64,000 nt of DNA, taken from positions 28,681 to 92,680 of the forward strand of contig NZ_QENU01000007.1 of assembly GCF_003096995.1 (NCBI RefSeq). The letters are read 5' to 3'. Positions 20,490 to 30,519 of this stretch are shown piece by piece; within the stretch, counting starts at the first letter, position 1; each line of letters begins with the position of its first letter. The translations under genes and the position numbers were made by a program. The notes beneath the pieces are model-generated. The model saw only the letters and a list, made by a program, of their open reading frames with translations. It was not told the origin of the DNA and searched no databases. The DNA comes from Alitibacter langaaensis DSM 22999 (GTDB lineage: Bacteria; Pseudomonadota; Gammaproteobacteria; Enterobacterales; Pasteurellaceae).

Positions 20490-21480
20490 TGATCTGACCC
20501 CAAAAGTTGGACTAACTAACTAACTGATTAAGGTGCAGATTTTTTTATGACTAAATATACTCAAAGTTTCAAACAACAAGTACTCGACTTTTATCTTCAA
20601 AATGGAAAAAATCGTTCGCTTACTCGCCAATATTTTCAGCTTACCAAAGCACGTTATAGCGCTGGATTGCTAAATTTAATCATAATGGAATCAATGGATT
20701 AGCGGTGTTAGGTAAAAAACGATGTTATTCTGTTGAATTTTAATTAAAAGTCATTCAAGCTATTCAAAAGGACAGTATTCCGCTGAAGCCGCGTGCTTTC
20801 ACTTTGATATCCCCAATTCAGGAATCATTAGCCAATGGTTGCAAACCTTCGAAAAACAAGGTATAGAGGGGTTGTTACCCAAACCTAAAGGTCGTTCAAG
20901 TATGAAACGAAAATATCCTAAAATGCCACCGAAGCCCAAAACGGAAGAGGAACGCTTGCGTTACCGAATTTGGGAATGAGAAGCGGAGAATACCATTCTA
21001 AAAAAGTGGCAGGAACTCAACCAACAAAAAATACAGAGAAAGCTGTCATCGTAAATGCCTTGAGCTCGCGTTTTCCGTTGGAGCTATTACTCAGGTTAAT
21101 CTGATTGTGATGACACAGGTAGTGAAACGCTTGAGTGGGGCAAAACCGATACGCCATTCCGACCAAGGATGGCAGTACCAAATGATAGGTTATAGGAATA
21201 TATTGAAAAAAAAACACGGTATTAATCTAAGCAAAGCATGTTGAGAAAAGGTAACTGCCATTGATAATGGGGCGATGGAAAGCTTTTTCGGGCGATTAAA
21301 GACAGAATATTACTTTGGCAAGCTGTTTTAGACGTTTGAACAGCTTGAAAAAGTGATTCACGAATACATTCATTACTATAATAATGAGCGTATTCAAGTG
21401 AAGTTAAAAGGACTAAGTCCTGTGGAATACAGGAGTCAGTCCTTGAATTAAAATAGAGTCTAACTTTTTAGGTCAGATCA
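20490..21480 (+). mobile_element. Decayed IS3-family (IS150-like) element, copy 1
   Basis: A 991-bp element bounded by imperfect inverted ends TGATCTGACCCCAAAAGTTGGACT and (reversed) TGATCTGACCTAAAAAGTTAGACT, flanked by AAA on each side as a possible 3-bp target repeat. orfA starts at ATG 20547 (MTKYTQSFKQQVLDFYLQNG) but is frameshifted near 20650 and has further stops. The middle of orfB is deleted; its 3' part still reads HSDQGWQYQM, DNGAMESFFGRLKTEYY and YYNNERIQ, the last two thirds of an IS3-type DDE core, with internal stops. Not functional on its own. Related to copy 2 at 52181-53260, inverted. Confidence 0.9.
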
Positions 21481-21513
21481 AAAATCCCCCTCTTTTTAAA
21501 CGAGGGGATTTTT
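21481..21513 (-). terminator. Terminator after the PTS permease gene
   Basis: AAAATCCCC(C)TC and GAGGGGATTTT form an 11-bp stem with one bulged base next to the IS end. On the minus strand it follows the PTS gene stop and ends in a T run. Confidence 0.75.
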
Positions 21514-21518
21514 ATTGC

Positions 21519-22976
21519 TTAAACATGTTTCATAGCATCTGCAACTAATTCTGCTTCTGCGCCGAGGATCACTTGTAAACCATTTCCGCCTAATTTTACT
21601 ACGCCTTTTGAACCAAGCTGTTTGAGCATTGCTTCGTTAATTTTGCTCATGTCGTTGATAGTGAGCCGTAAACGGGTGATACAAGCGTCAATATTGGCAA
21701 TGTTTTCTTTGCCACCAAGTGCCTCGATAAATTTGGCGGCGCGTTCGGCACGAGAGATATTATTTTGCACATTTTGCGCTTCACTTTCATCTTCTTCACG
21801 ACCTAATGTTTTTAGGTTTAGGGTTTTAATCATAACGCGAAAGACGACATAATAGATGATAGCAAATACTATGCCTTGCGCAATGAGCATATACCAATGC
21901 ACGGCTAATGGGTTGCGTGATGATAGTACCAAATCGACTAATCCCGCGCTAAAGCCAAAGCCTGCGATCCATTGCATTGAAGCGGCGATAAATACTGATA
22001 ATCCCATTAACAATGCGTGTACTAAATACAAAATTGGCGCAACGAACATAAAGGCAAATTCTAACGGTTCGGTAATACCTGTAAAGAATGATGCCAATGC
22101 TGCTGCGAACATAATGGATGCCACTTGGGCTTTTTTAGCAGGTTTTGCACTGTGATAAATAGCGAGTGCCGCAGCAGGCAAGCCAAACATCATGACAGGG
22201 AAGAACCCTGCTTGATACATACCTGTGACTCCGACTACCCCCGTGCCTTCTGCGATTGATTTTGCACCGCCTAGGAAGTTTGGAATATCATTAATTCCTG
22301 CAACATCAAACCAGAAAACAGAATTCAAAGCATGGTGTAAGCCGACAGGAATTAATAAACGATTGAAGAAACCGTAAATACCCGCACCGAGTGTGCCCAT
22401 ATCCTTAATGGTTTCGCCAAAGGAAACTAAGCCGCCAAAAATTGCTGGCCATACATAAAGTAAAGCGTAAGATAATGCAATCATCACAATTGAAACGATA
22501 ATTGGTACCAAGCGTTTTCCGCTAAAGAAAGCGAGCGCTTTGGGTAATTCTACTTGGTGGAATGCGTTATAAAGTTCAGCGGAAATCACCCCAACAAGAA
22601 TGCCCACAAACTGATTGTTAATTTTTGTAAAGGCAGCAGGCACTTGTTCTACTGGCACACCAAGCAATTGTGCGGCGCCTGCTGGTGACAGTAGGGTGGT
22701 GACTACTAAATAGCCCACTAAGCCTGATAATGCAGCAGATCCATGTTTATCTTTCGACAAGCCAAATGCCACACCCACAGCAAATAAAATTGCCATATTA
22801 TCAATAATCGCTAAACCAGATTTAATGAGCAACGCGGCTAATTGGCTATTGGTGCCCCAGCCATCGGGATCGAGCCAATAACCGATCCCCATTAATACTG
22901 CGGCAGCTGGTAACGCTGCCACAGGCACCATTAACGCGCGCCCAATTTTTTGTAAATAGTTAAGAATATTCATCAT
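21519..22976 (-). CDS. nagE: PTS permease IICB, N-acetylglucosamine type
   Basis: Sugar-specific phosphotransferase permease of the glucose superfamily, 485 residues. The membrane IIC domain (about 1-370) begins MNILNYLQKIGRALMVPVAALPAAAVLMG and contains NRLLIPVGLHHALNSVFWF and the FTGITEPLEFAFMFVAP signature. The IIB domain at the C-terminus has the phosphorylated cysteine in DACITRLRL. There is no IIA domain, unlike E. coli NagE; a separate Crr-type IIA must donate phosphate. Sequence resembles NagE more than PtsG, but the exact sugar is inferred. The first of two adjacent ATGs is used. Confidence 0.75.
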   Translation of the reverse strand: MMNILNYLQKIGRALMVPVAALPAAAVLMGIGYWLDPDGWGTNSQLAALLIKSGLAIIDNMAILFAVGVAFGLSKDKHGSAALSGLVGYLVVTTLLSPAGAAQLLGVPVEQVPAAFTKINNQFVGILVGVISAELYNAFHQVELPKALAFFSGKRLVPIIVSIVMIALSYALLYVWPAIFGGLVSFGETIKDMGTLGAGIYGFFNRLLIPVGLHHALNSVFWFDVAGINDIPNFLGGAKSIAEGTGVVGVTGMYQAGFFPVMMFGLPAAALAIYHSAKPAKKAQVASIMFAAALASFFTGITEPLEFAFMFVAPILYLVHALLMGLSVFIAASMQWIAGFGFSAGLVDLVLSSRNPLAVHWYMLIAQGIVFAIIYYVVFRVMIKTLNLKTLGREEDESEAQNVQNNISRAERAAKFIEALGGKENIANIDACITRLRLTINDMSKINEAMLKQLGSKGVVKLGGNGLQVILGAEAELVADAMKHV

Positions 22977-23036
22977 ATTTTCCTTTGGTATACAAAATGG
23001 CGGGATTGTAGCACAAGGTCATATTTCACCAAACAA

Positions 23037-23077
23037 AAAGTGCGGTCAAAATTCTTCAAGAAAATTGACCGCACTTT
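23037..23077 (-). terminator. Uptake-signal dyad after the OPT transporter gene
   Basis: AAAGTGCGGTCAA (23037-23049) pairs with TTGACCGCACTTT (23065-23077). It lies just after the OPT stop in the minus direction and before the PTS gene. Confidence 0.7.
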
Positions 23078-23094
23078 GTTTTGTCATTGACAGA

Positions 23095-25107
23095 TTAGCG
23101 TTTGGCGCGGAATACGCGTAATGCGTAAATTGCCATGCCGATGACAAATGCCAATAAGCCTAAAACTTCTGCTGTACCGTCCCAGTTTTCGAGATCGAGA
23201 GCTAATGGTGCGTCGCTGCCGCCTGAGGTGACGGAGCCTGCAATAATAAATGCGAGCAAGACGCCAATTAAGCTTTCGCCGACAATTAAGCCCGCGGCAA
23301 ACAATGTGCCATAGCGTTCTGCTTTTTTCTTCATTTCAACGGCATCTTTACCTGATTTGCGAGCATAATTTTCGATGTGGCGGTTGATCAACCAAGCGAG
23401 CAATGCCCCTACGAATAGCGGTGCGTTCACCACTGGCGGTAAGTAAATTCCCATACCCACGGCTAATGCAGGTAAAGCATATTTGCCGTTGCTTGATTTT
23501 TTCAACAGCGCGTCAATGGCGATCACGGCAACCCCTAACGCAATGCCTGTGTAAATGTATGACCATTCAAGATTATGTGCGAAAATCCCGTTAGAAATTG
23601 TCATCATCAATGTGGCTTGTGGCGCGGATAGCGCTTGTGCGGCATCCATGCCTTCGCGTGGCATTGCACCGCTGAAACCATAAGCGTTGAACAACAGTTC
23701 AAGCACAGGCGAGATAACAAATGCACCCACGATACAGCCAATAATTAAAGCAGTTTGTTGGCGCCATGGTGTTGCATCGACTAACTGACCCGTTTTCAAA
23801 TCTTGCAAGTTATCGTTAGAAATCGCCGCCGTCGTTACCACAATCGAACAGGTGAAAATGGTGAGTGCGGTTAAGAAACGTTGACCTTCCACTGTATCCA
23901 TTAAACCAACACCTTTACCCAACGCCATTAAGACGAGGGAAGTGATAACCACAGAAATAATACCGATGCCTGAAATTGGGCTAGATGACGAGCCTACAAG
24001 CCCTGCCATATAACCACATGCCGCGGCGACAAAGAAGCCGATGACCACGGCTAGCACCGTACAGACCACGATTAATAACATCGATGTTTCTGCCGACAAT
24101 GCTACTGGTTTGATAAATTCATAAAGAGCTAACACGATTAACACGGTGCTGCCTAGCGTGATTAAACTCATCGCTTTAGGGGAAAGATCGCGAGAAGTGC
24201 GGTCAGTTTCTTGAATATTTTTATCGCCTAAGGCACGGAACGATTGGCGCATGCCTTCAAGCATAGGTTTAAGCAAAATTAATAGTGTCCAAATGGCGGC
24301 GATCCCGATAGTGCCAACGCCAATAAAGCGCACTTTGGTTTTCCAAATATCCATCGCATAACCAATCATATCGCCGTCAACAGGCATTGGCGCTGCGGCG
24401 CTGAAATAAGGCACAGCCACGCCCCATGCCAGCACGATACCGATTAAAATAGCGATACCGCCCACTAAACCGACCAAATAGCCCGCACCTAATAATGCAA
24501 GAGAAAAGCCCATTGGCACTTGGAAAATAGCGTTGCCGCCTTTAAACCATAGACTTGCACCATCGGCGATTACGCGTAGCCCATTTGTTAAAAAGCTGAC
24601 AACCGCAGCTAAAATACCACCCGCCGCAATTTCTTTAATGCCACTTTCGCCATTTTGGCTGTCATCATGTCCCGCTTTAAGAATTTCTGCGGCGGCAACG
24701 CCTTCAGGATAAGGCAGTGTACTCTTCACCACCATAACGTGGCGCAATGGCACGGTGAAAATTACCCCTAAAATCCCCCCAGCCATACAAACTAACAGGG
24801 TTTGCCAGAACGGGAAACCTTGCCAATAGCCCATCATTAACATCGCGGGTAACACGAAAATAACGGAAGATTGCGTCCCTGCTGATGAAGCTTGGGTCTG
24901 CACCATATTATTTTCAAGGATATTAGAACCCGGAAAGAATTTCAGCACAGCCATAGAAATTACAGCAGCAGGAATGGACGAGGCGAAAGTCAAACCAACT
25001 TTCAAGCCTAAATAAACATTTGACGCGGTGAATACCACCGTAATCAATGCACCGAGCAGCATTCCACGGAATGTGAGCTCTTTTAATGTGGGTTGATGAT
25101 TTATCAT
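23095..25107 (-). CDS. OPT-family oligopeptide transporter
   Basis: Polytopic membrane protein, 670 residues with about 15 hydrophobic segments, of the bacterial oligopeptide transporter (OPT) family, which takes up peptides or metal-peptide chelates by proton symport. Starts PTLKELTFRGMLLGALITVVFTASNVYLGLKVGLTFASSIPAAVISM, the typical N-terminus, and has NNMVQTQASSAGTQSSVIFVLPA and PYPEGVAAAEIL, strongly conserved in the family. It lies 36 bp downstream of rsmB on the same strand. Substrate cannot be told from sequence. Confidence 0.9.
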   Translation of the reverse strand: MINHQPTLKELTFRGMLLGALITVVFTASNVYLGLKVGLTFASSIPAAVISMAVLKFFPGSNILENNMVQTQASSAGTQSSVIFVLPAMLMMGYWQGFPFWQTLLVCMAGGILGVIFTVPLRHVMVVKSTLPYPEGVAAAEILKAGHDDSQNGESGIKEIAAGGILAAVVSFLTNGLRVIADGASLWFKGGNAIFQVPMGFSLALLGAGYLVGLVGGIAILIGIVLAWGVAVPYFSAAAPMPVDGDMIGYAMDIWKTKVRFIGVGTIGIAAIWTLLILLKPMLEGMRQSFRALGDKNIQETDRTSRDLSPKAMSLITLGSTVLIVLALYEFIKPVALSAETSMLLIVVCTVLAVVIGFFVAAACGYMAGLVGSSSSPISGIGIISVVITSLVLMALGKGVGLMDTVEGQRFLTALTIFTCSIVVTTAAISNDNLQDLKTGQLVDATPWRQQTALIIGCIVGAFVISPVLELLFNAYGFSGAMPREGMDAAQALSAPQATLMMTISNGIFAHNLEWSYIYTGIALGVAVIAIDALLKKSSNGKYALPALAVGMGIYLPPVVNAPLFVGALLAWLINRHIENYARKSGKDAVEMKKKAERYGTLFAAGLIVGESLIGVLLAFIIAGSVTSGGSDAPLALDLENWDGTAEVLGLLAFVIGMAIYALRVFRAKR

Positions 25108-25142
25108 ATTTACTTCTCTTGTTTAATTTAAAATGCTTTTAT

Positions 25143-26552
25143 CTAAGCGAGCTTGCGTAATTTAGCATAATAAAAGCCATCGCCACCAGATTCAGTTGGC
25201 AGAAATTGAAAGCCGACCGCACTTTCTTGTTGGCTGAATGGCAGCGGTTCTAATTTGGCATTGGGGGTTTCCGCTAAAAAACGCATAATTTGCTGGCTAT
25301 TTTCTTCAGGCAACAGGGAACAAGTGGCGTAAAGCAAAATGCCATTGGGTTTTAATGTTGCCCAAAGTGCGGTCAAAATTTGCTGTTGTAATGCCACTAA
25401 TTGCGCAATATCGTTTTCTTGGCGAAGCCATTTTATGTCGGGATGACGGCGAATAACGCCCGTTGCCGAGCAAGGCGCATCAAGCAAAATTCGGTCAAAT
25501 TGGACCGCACTTTTACGCCCGATAATCTGTTCTGCAACGTCGGGCAACCAAGTGTGCGGCTCAGTTGCATCGCCACAAATTACCAAGGCTTTTTGCTGCA
25601 AGCGCGCCAAATTTTCGCGCACACGTTTAAGGCGACTTTCTTCCACATCTAAAGCCACCACTTTTGCCGCAGGCGCTTGCTCTAAAATATGCGTAGTTTT
25701 CCCCCCGGGGGCGGCGCAGGCATCTAAAATCAGCTCGCCATTTTGAGGCGCTAACAAAATCGCCGACCATTGCGCGTGCAGATCTTGCACCGTTGCCCAA
25801 CCGTCCGCAAAGTGCGGTAAATTTTGTACACTTGTCGGGTTTTCTAAACGTAAAGCCAGAGGATTATCCGCGCTAAAGGCTTGAATTTCGCTTTCTGCTA
25901 ATAATAATTGACGATAGTTTGCGGTGGAGCAATGTTGCTGATTAACACGGATCCACATCGGCGGTTTTTGATTATTGGCATCAATAATCTCACGCCAATT
26001 GGGGTAGGCTTTTTTCAATTTGTTGACAAACCAGTCGGGATGATTGGTTTGCCAGTTTTTATCCACAACGGCAAGGAGTGTTTCGCGCTCACGCAGAAAA
26101 CGGCGCAACACGCCGTTCGTTAATCCACGAAAATTATCGGATTTCAGATCCTGTGTGGCGTTAACCGTTTCGTTGAGCGCAGCGTGTTCAGGCACGCGCA
26201 TATAAAGAAGCTGATATAAACCCACGAGCAATAAACAATGCACGATGCGGGTTTTGCCCTTGAGTGGTTTATCGACCAAAAGGCGAATAATCCATTCAAG
26301 GCGCGGCAGCACACGGCACACCCCAAAACAAATTTCTTGCGATAATGGCAGATCTTGCGGTTTGATCTTGCTTTGCATTTCAGGAAGCAGGGTTGAAAGC
26401 GATTTTCCTTGATCTAATACTTGCAAGATAATTTGCGCCGCCAATGCGCGAACGTTGCCATTCGCTAAAAGTGCGGTCGATTTTTTCATTTTTTTCTCAG
26501 GCTTTGCCGTGTTATTGTTCTGAGCGAACGGTTTCTTGTAATGGGTTCTCAT
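25143..26552 (-). CDS. rsmB: 16S rRNA m5C967 methyltransferase RsmB
   Basis: Methylates C967 of 16S rRNA. 469 residues from an ATG that overlaps the fmt stop as ATGA; an internal start at 26489 ([22 protein letters not shown]) gives about the E. coli length and is a real alternative. N-terminal NusB-like domain ([20 protein letters not shown]) and SAM-binding [15 protein letters not shown], with the [18 protein letters not shown] and [13 protein letters not shown] cysteine motifs. Follows fmt as in many gammaproteobacteria. Confidence 0.95.
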   Translation of the reverse strand: MRTHYKKPFAQNNNTAKPEKKMKKSTALLANGNVRALAAQIILQVLDQGKSLSTLLPEMQSKIKPQDLPLSQEICFGVCRVLPRLEWIIRLLVDKPLKGKTRIVHCLLLVGLYQLLYMRVPEHAALNETVNATQDLKSDNFRGLTNGVLRRFLRERETLLAVVDKNWQTNHPDWFVNKLKKAYPNWREIIDANNQKPPMWIRVNQQHCSTANYRQLLLAESEIQAFSADNPLALRLENPTSVQNLPHFADGWATVQDLHAQWSAILLAPQNGELILDACAAPGGKTTHILEQAPAAKVVALDVEESRLKRVRENLARLQQKALVICGDATEPHTWLPDVAEQIIGRKSAVQFDRILLDAPCSATGVIRRHPDIKWLRQENDIAQLVALQQQILTALWATLKPNGILLYATCSLLPEENSQQIMRFLAETPNAKLEPLPFSQQESAVGFQFLPTESGGDGFYYAKLRKLA

Positions 26553-27502
26553 AACTGGCTACCTACCGCAAACCAGTCGCCACGGCCGTTTAAGAAATCT
26601 TGTACGCTCATCGGTTTTTTGCCAGATGGCTGTAATTGCGTGATGTTTAACACCCCATCGGTAGTGGCAATTTGCAGCCCTTTTTTGTCGAAAGCCAACA
26701 CGCTGCCTGCAGGTTTGTTTTGATGCGGCAAAACTTCTGCTTGATAAACCTTAATGCGTTCTTCACGGCCATTTACCACAACCGTTAAAAATGCGATAGG
26801 CGCAGGATTAAAGGCGCGAATGTTACGTTCGAGCTGAGCGGCAGAAAGCGACCAATCTAATTTGGCTTCTTCTTTAGTGAGTTTGTCCGCATAATTGCTT
26901 TGCTGATCGTCTTGGGTTTCTGGTGGGAATTTGCCACTTTCTAAATGATCCAACACCTCAATTAATGCTGGCGGTGCGAGTTCTGCCAATTTGCCATAAA
27001 GGGTGGCGGAAGTTTCATTCGGCGCAATATCACAATAGACTTTATGCAGCATATCGCCCGTGTCTAAACCTTCGTTCATCTGCATAATGGTTACTCCTGT
27101 TTGCGCATCGCCTGCCCAAATTGCACGTTGAATTGGCGCAGCCCCACGCCAGCGCGGCAACAGCGAGCCATGCACGTTTAAGCAACCTACGCGTGGCGCT
27201 TCGAGCACAGCCGTTGGCAGAATTAAGCCATAAGCGACCACCACCATTACATCAGCGTTTAATGCTTTTAACTCGGCTTGTGCTTCCGCATTGCGCAATG
27301 ATTTGGGTTGGTAAACGGGCAATTGATGTTGCTCTGCTAGCTGTTTGACAGGGCTGGCTTGCAGTTTTTTGCCGCGCCCTGCAGGCTTGTCTGGCTGCGT
27401 GTAAACCGCAACGACATTGTGTTGCGAATTGAGTAAGGCTTGTAAATGTTGAGCGGCAAAATCGGGCGTGCCGGCAAAGATAATATTTAAGTTTTTCATC
27501 AT
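26549..27502 (-). CDS. fmt: Methionyl-tRNA formyltransferase
   Basis: Formylates initiator Met-tRNA with 10-formyl-THF. 317 residues. N-terminal catalytic domain begins [21 protein letters not shown]; the active-site stretch [21 protein letters not shown] carries the catalytic Asn and His, followed by [17 protein letters not shown]. The C-terminal OB-like domain ends with an uptake-signal-free tail. Overlaps rsmB by 4 bp. The def gene is not upstream here; nagZ lies 62 bp away instead. Confidence 0.96.
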   Translation of the reverse strand: MMKNLNIIFAGTPDFAAQHLQALLNSQHNVVAVYTQPDKPAGRGKKLQASPVKQLAEQHQLPVYQPKSLRNAEAQAELKALNADVMVVVAYGLILPTAVLEAPRVGCLNVHGSLLPRWRGAAPIQRAIWAGDAQTGVTIMQMNEGLDTGDMLHKVYCDIAPNETSATLYGKLAELAPPALIEVLDHLESGKFPPETQDDQQSNYADKLTKEEAKLDWSLSAAQLERNIRAFNPAPIAFLTVVVNGREERIKVYQAEVLPHQNKPAGSVLAFDKKGLQIATTDGVLNITQLQPSGKKPMSVQDFLNGRGDWFAVGSQL

Positions 27503-27564
27503 AAAGTGCTACGTCAAAAAAGTGATTATTAATGTTATGGTTAGCTTATGGAGAATAGGCGATG

Positions 27565-28611
27565 CTAACCTTTTTTCGCTAACCATTCTTGTTGGAAAGC
27601 AGAGAGTTCTTGGTGATTTTTGCGCCAGCGTTCCGTTTTTGTGAGTTCATCCCAACTGAATGATTTTTGTTTGAATAGACGCTGTAATCGGCGCTGACGG
27701 GCTTCAAAGTGCGGTCGAGTTTCATCAAGTTTTAGTTGATCGAGCACTTGTTCCACGCCCTCAGGTTCGTTGCAAAGTAGCAGCAAATCACAGCCTGCCG
27801 CTAATGCTTTTTCACTGCGAGCGACAAAATCGCCCATAAAACCCGCGCCTTTCATACCGAGATCATCAGAGAAAATGGCTCCGTCAAAGCCAAGCTGTTG
27901 GCGCAGAATTTGCTGTAACCAATAACTTGAGCCGCTAGCAGGCTGACTGTCGCATTGGGTGAAAATTACATGGGCAGGCATAATGGCATCCAGTTTGCCT
28001 TGCGCAATGAGCTGTTGGAACGGCTGAATATCTCGCTCAAAAATGACCGCACTTGGGCGTTCATCATAAGGCGTTTCTAAGTGACTATCCGCTAACACAT
28101 GACCATGTCCCGGAAAATGTTTGCCAGTGGTTGCCATGCCAGCCTGCTTCATGCCACTAATATAAGCAGAAGCCAGTTGAATCGCGGGTTCCACTTCGCC
28201 GCAGAAACTACGATCGCCAATCGCCTTGCATTCATGTCCAAGATCTAACACAGGGGCAAAACTAAGATCGATATTCAATGCAGTCATTTCAGCCGCCATT
28301 TGCCAGCCTGTTTCTTCGGCAAGGCGTAATTGCTGCTGCGGATCTTGCTCTAGCACGGCAAAGGATTGCATCGCAGGAAGTTGGGTAAAGCCTTCACGAA
28401 AGCGTTGTACTCTGCCACCTTCTTGATCGATTGTGATCAGCAGATTTTTTTTCACCCGCTGGCGTATTTCTTTAATTAAGGCTTGGATTTGTTCGCGATC
28501 ATAAAAGTTACGGCTGAACAGAATCAAGCCCGCCACCAAAGGATGTTCGAGCAGTTCTACTTCTTGTTGTTGCAGACTTTGACCTTTGAGATCGATGATA
28601 AGCGTTGACAT
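27565..28611 (-). CDS. nagZ: Beta-N-acetylhexosaminidase NagZ
   Basis: Cytoplasmic GH3 enzyme removing GlcNAc from anhydroMurNAc-peptides in peptidoglycan recycling, upstream of the AmpD step. 348 residues. Seen: [32 protein letters not shown], the family signature [14 protein letters not shown] and the nucleophile region [14 protein letters not shown]. Encoded one bp after ycfL. The hinT-ycfL-nagZ order mirrors the E. coli hinT-ycfL-lpoB-thiK-nagZ locus with lpoB and thiK missing. Confidence 0.96.
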   Translation of the reverse strand: MSTLIIDLKGQSLQQQEVELLEHPLVAGLILFSRNFYDREQIQALIKEIRQRVKKNLLITIDQEGGRVQRFREGFTQLPAMQSFAVLEQDPQQQLRLAEETGWQMAAEMTALNIDLSFAPVLDLGHECKAIGDRSFCGEVEPAIQLASAYISGMKQAGMATTGKHFPGHGHVLADSHLETPYDERPSAVIFERDIQPFQQLIAQGKLDAIMPAHVIFTQCDSQPASGSSYWLQQILRQQLGFDGAIFSDDLGMKGAGFMGDFVARSEKALAAGCDLLLLCNEPEGVEQVLDQLKLDETRPHFEARQRRLQRLFKQKSFSWDELTKTERWRKNHQELSAFQQEWLAKKG

Positions 28612-28612
28612 A

Positions 28613-28963
28613 TTAATTTCTTAAATATAAGCGGTAATTGACGCTTTCAGGAGTTGGTTTAATTAATTCAATATTTTGTTTTTGCTGTGGTTGCAGCAAT
28701 AACGAACCGCTGAAAGCTTCTTGTTGGTCATTTGCAGGTTGGGTTACGCCATTTTCAGCATACCAAAATACGTCATAACGCACGGTAAGTGGTTGCTGAC
28801 TTTTATTTTTTACCCAAGCAGAATGGCTGCCAGCACTGGCATCAACGTAGGGATTTAACGCCGCATCAATGTTTAAAATAGGCTGGTAAGTATGCACTAA
28901 GTTTGGTGCGGAAGAGCAAGCTGCAAGCAAAAGTGCGGTTAAAATAAAGAGAAATTTTTTCAT
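28613..28963 (-). CDS. ycfL: YcfL-like lipoprotein (DUF1425)
   Basis: 116-residue predicted lipoprotein with signal [18 protein letters not shown] (Cys at 16). The mature domain resembles Ycf[37 protein letters not shown], a beta-rich fold. Function is unknown in the family. The ATG shares one base with the hinT stop (TAATG), indicating coupling. A longer in-frame start inside hinT is rejected because it buries the signal peptide. Uptake signal 28931-28939 encodes TAL within the signal. Confidence 0.82.
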   Translation of the reverse strand: MKKFLFILTALLLAACSSAPNLVHTYQPILNIDAALNPYVDASAGSHSAWVKNKSQQPLTVRYDVFWYAENGVTQPANDQQEAFSGSLLLQPQQKQNIELIKPTPESVNYRLYLRN

Positions 28964-29313
28964 TATTTTGCCAACATTTTGCCTAAAGGTTCGCCGCCAA
29001 CTAAATGCATATGAATGTGGAAAACTTCTTGTCCGCCGTGTTTGTTGCAATTCACGATTAGGCGATAGCCTTCTTCAGCAATGCCTTCTTGTTTGGCGAT
29101 TTTTGCTGCCACGGTGAACAAACGCCCTAGGCTGACTTCATCTTCTGAGGTGATGTCATTGACGGTTGGAATCACTTTGTTAGGGATAATCAGAATATGG
29201 GTTGGCGCTTGTGGGGCGATATCGCGAAATGCGGTAACAAGTTCGTCTTGATAAACAATATCCGCTGGGATTTCTTTGCGAATGATTTTGCTGAAAATAG
29301 TTTCTTCTGCCAT
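28963..29313 (-). CDS. hinT: HIT-family purine nucleoside phosphoramidase HinT
   Basis: Hydrolyses AMP-N-linked substrates such as aminoacyl-adenylates. 116 residues. The histidine triad is [11 protein letters not shown] with His at 99, 101 and 103; the N-terminus [21 protein letters not shown] is typical. First gene of hinT-ycfL-nagZ. AAGGAAAA precedes the ATG. Confidence 0.96.
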   Translation of the reverse strand: MAEETIFSKIIRKEIPADIVYQDELVTAFRDIAPQAPTHILIIPNKVIPTVNDITSEDEVSLGRLFTVAAKIAKQEGIAEEGYRLIVNCNKHGGQEVFHIHMHLVGGEPLGKMLAK

Positions 29314-29398
29314 CGGGTTTTCCTTGTAAAATTTGGTAATTTTTCACCGCACTTTTTAACAGAAAATGAGCGAAAAGGCAATTTTAGCACGACAGAGT

Positions 29399-29412
29399 TT
29401 GATCTAGCGCAA
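29399..29412 (+). promoter_or_regulatory. FNR-like site upstream of focA
   Basis: TTGATCTAGCGCAA has a perfect left FNR half and a right half with two mismatches. Its centre is about 70.5 bp before the start predicted from the TATAAT at 29464-29469. Confidence 0.45.
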
Positions 29413-29440
29413 GTTTGTTCTTTTTAGCATAAAATCTTTT

Positions 29441-29469
29441 TTTACTTTGAGGTCTGATTCCCATATAAT
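29441..29469 (+). promoter_or_regulatory. Candidate focA promoter
   Basis: TTTACT (29441-29446), 17-bp spacer and a consensus TATAAT (29464-29469). The untranslated leader would be about 88 bp. Confidence 0.55.
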
Positions 29470-29563
29470 AAACAAATCTTATAAATTTTAAAAAATTGTT
29501 GAATTTGCAGTTTGTTCATTTTTTGCATAAAATAAACAGGCTCTCATTGATAAGGTATAACCG

Positions 29564-30424
29564 ATGACAACTGAAGAAAAGATGTCTACTGTGGCTGCAA
29601 CGCCGACCGAAATGGCGCAAATTGGTGAAGATGCAGGTGCGTATAAAGCCAGTAAAAATCAATTCTATTCTTTCCTTTCTGCAATTTCTGCAGGTGCATT
29701 TATTGCATTAGCTTTCGTTTTCTATACTACAACACAAACTGGCACCGCAGGCGCACCTTGGGGTTTAACCAAATTGGTGGGCGGTTTAGTGTTCTCATTA
29801 GGCGTGATTATGGTGGTGGTTTGCGGTTGCGAACTCTTCACTTCATCTACAATGACGATGGTCGCCCGCGCAAATAATCGAATCAGCACATTCCAAATGC
29901 TACGCAACTGGGTAGTAGTGTATTTCGGTAACTTTGTCGGCGGTTTGTTTATAGTTGCTTTAATTTGGATGAGTGGTCAAATTATGGCAGCCAATGGGCA
30001 ATGGGGTTTAACAATTTTAAATACGGCGCAACATAAAATTCATCATACTTGGTCAGAAGCGTTTGCCCTTGGTATGTTGTGTAACATTATGGTGTGTTTA
30101 GCCGTGTGGATGACTTACGCAGGCAAAACTTTAACAGATAAAGCCTTTATTCAAATTTTACCAATTGGTTTATTCGTTGCTTCAGGCTTTGAACATAGTG
30201 TGGCGAATATGTTTATGATTCCAATGGGAATATTAACTGCACATTTTAGTGCGCCAGAATTTTGGCAATCCATTGGCTTAAATCCAGAGCAATATGCGGA
30301 TTTAGATCTTTATCATTTTATTGTGAAAAATTTAATTCCTGTCACTTTAGGAAATATCGTGGGTGGTGGCGTATGTGTTGCGTTAATGCAGTGGTACACC
30401 AATAAACCACACGCTCATCACTAA
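29564..30424 (+). CDS. focA: Formate channel FocA
   Basis: Pentameric formate/nitrite transporter of the inner membrane that exports formate made by PflB. 286 residues with six hydrophobic segments. FNT signatures are visible: SAGAFIALAFVFY, GGLVFSLGVIMVVVCGCELFTSS and ASGFEHSVANMFMIPMGI, with the gating histidine in GFEHSVANM. Directly upstream of pflB; the focA-pflB pair is the standard operon for anaerobic pyruvate breakdown. Confidence 0.96.
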   Translation: MTTEEKMSTVAATPTEMAQIGEDAGAYKASKNQFYSFLSAISAGAFIALAFVFYTTTQTGTAGAPWGLTKLVGGLVFSLGVIMVVVCGCELFTSSTMTMVARANNRISTFQMLRNWVVVYFGNFVGGLFIVALIWMSGQIMAANGQWGLTILNTAQHKIHHTWSEAFALGMLCNIMVCLAVWMTYAGKTLTDKAFIQILPIGLFVASGFEHSVANMFMIPMGILTAHFSAPEFWQSIGLNPEQYADLDLYHFIVKNLIPVTLGNIVGGGVCVALMQWYTNKPHAHH

Positions 30425-30439
30425 TAATCGTTTTGGCGT

Positions 30440-30477
30440 AAGTGCGGTCAAAAAATGTTGTATTTTTCACCGCACTT
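30440..30477 (+). terminator. Uptake-signal dyad between focA and pflB
   Basis: AAGTGCGGT (30440-30448) and ACCGCACTT (30469-30477) pair, with an A-rich and T-rich loop extending the stem. It may attenuate read-through from focA or protect the more abundant pflB mRNA. Confidence 0.55.
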
Positions 30478-30519
30478 GCAAGGTTTCATATATCAATACT
30501 AACAAAAGGAAGTATTACA

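Noticed and set aside
25401..25746. Plus-strand reading frames opposite rsmB.
   Set aside because: They are antisense shadows of a well-conserved gene with no own signals.
30442..30519. Longer PflB N-terminus.
   Set aside because: It runs through the uptake-signal hairpin and lacks a ribosome-binding site, whereas ATG 30520 has AAAGGAAG upstream and the family N-terminus.
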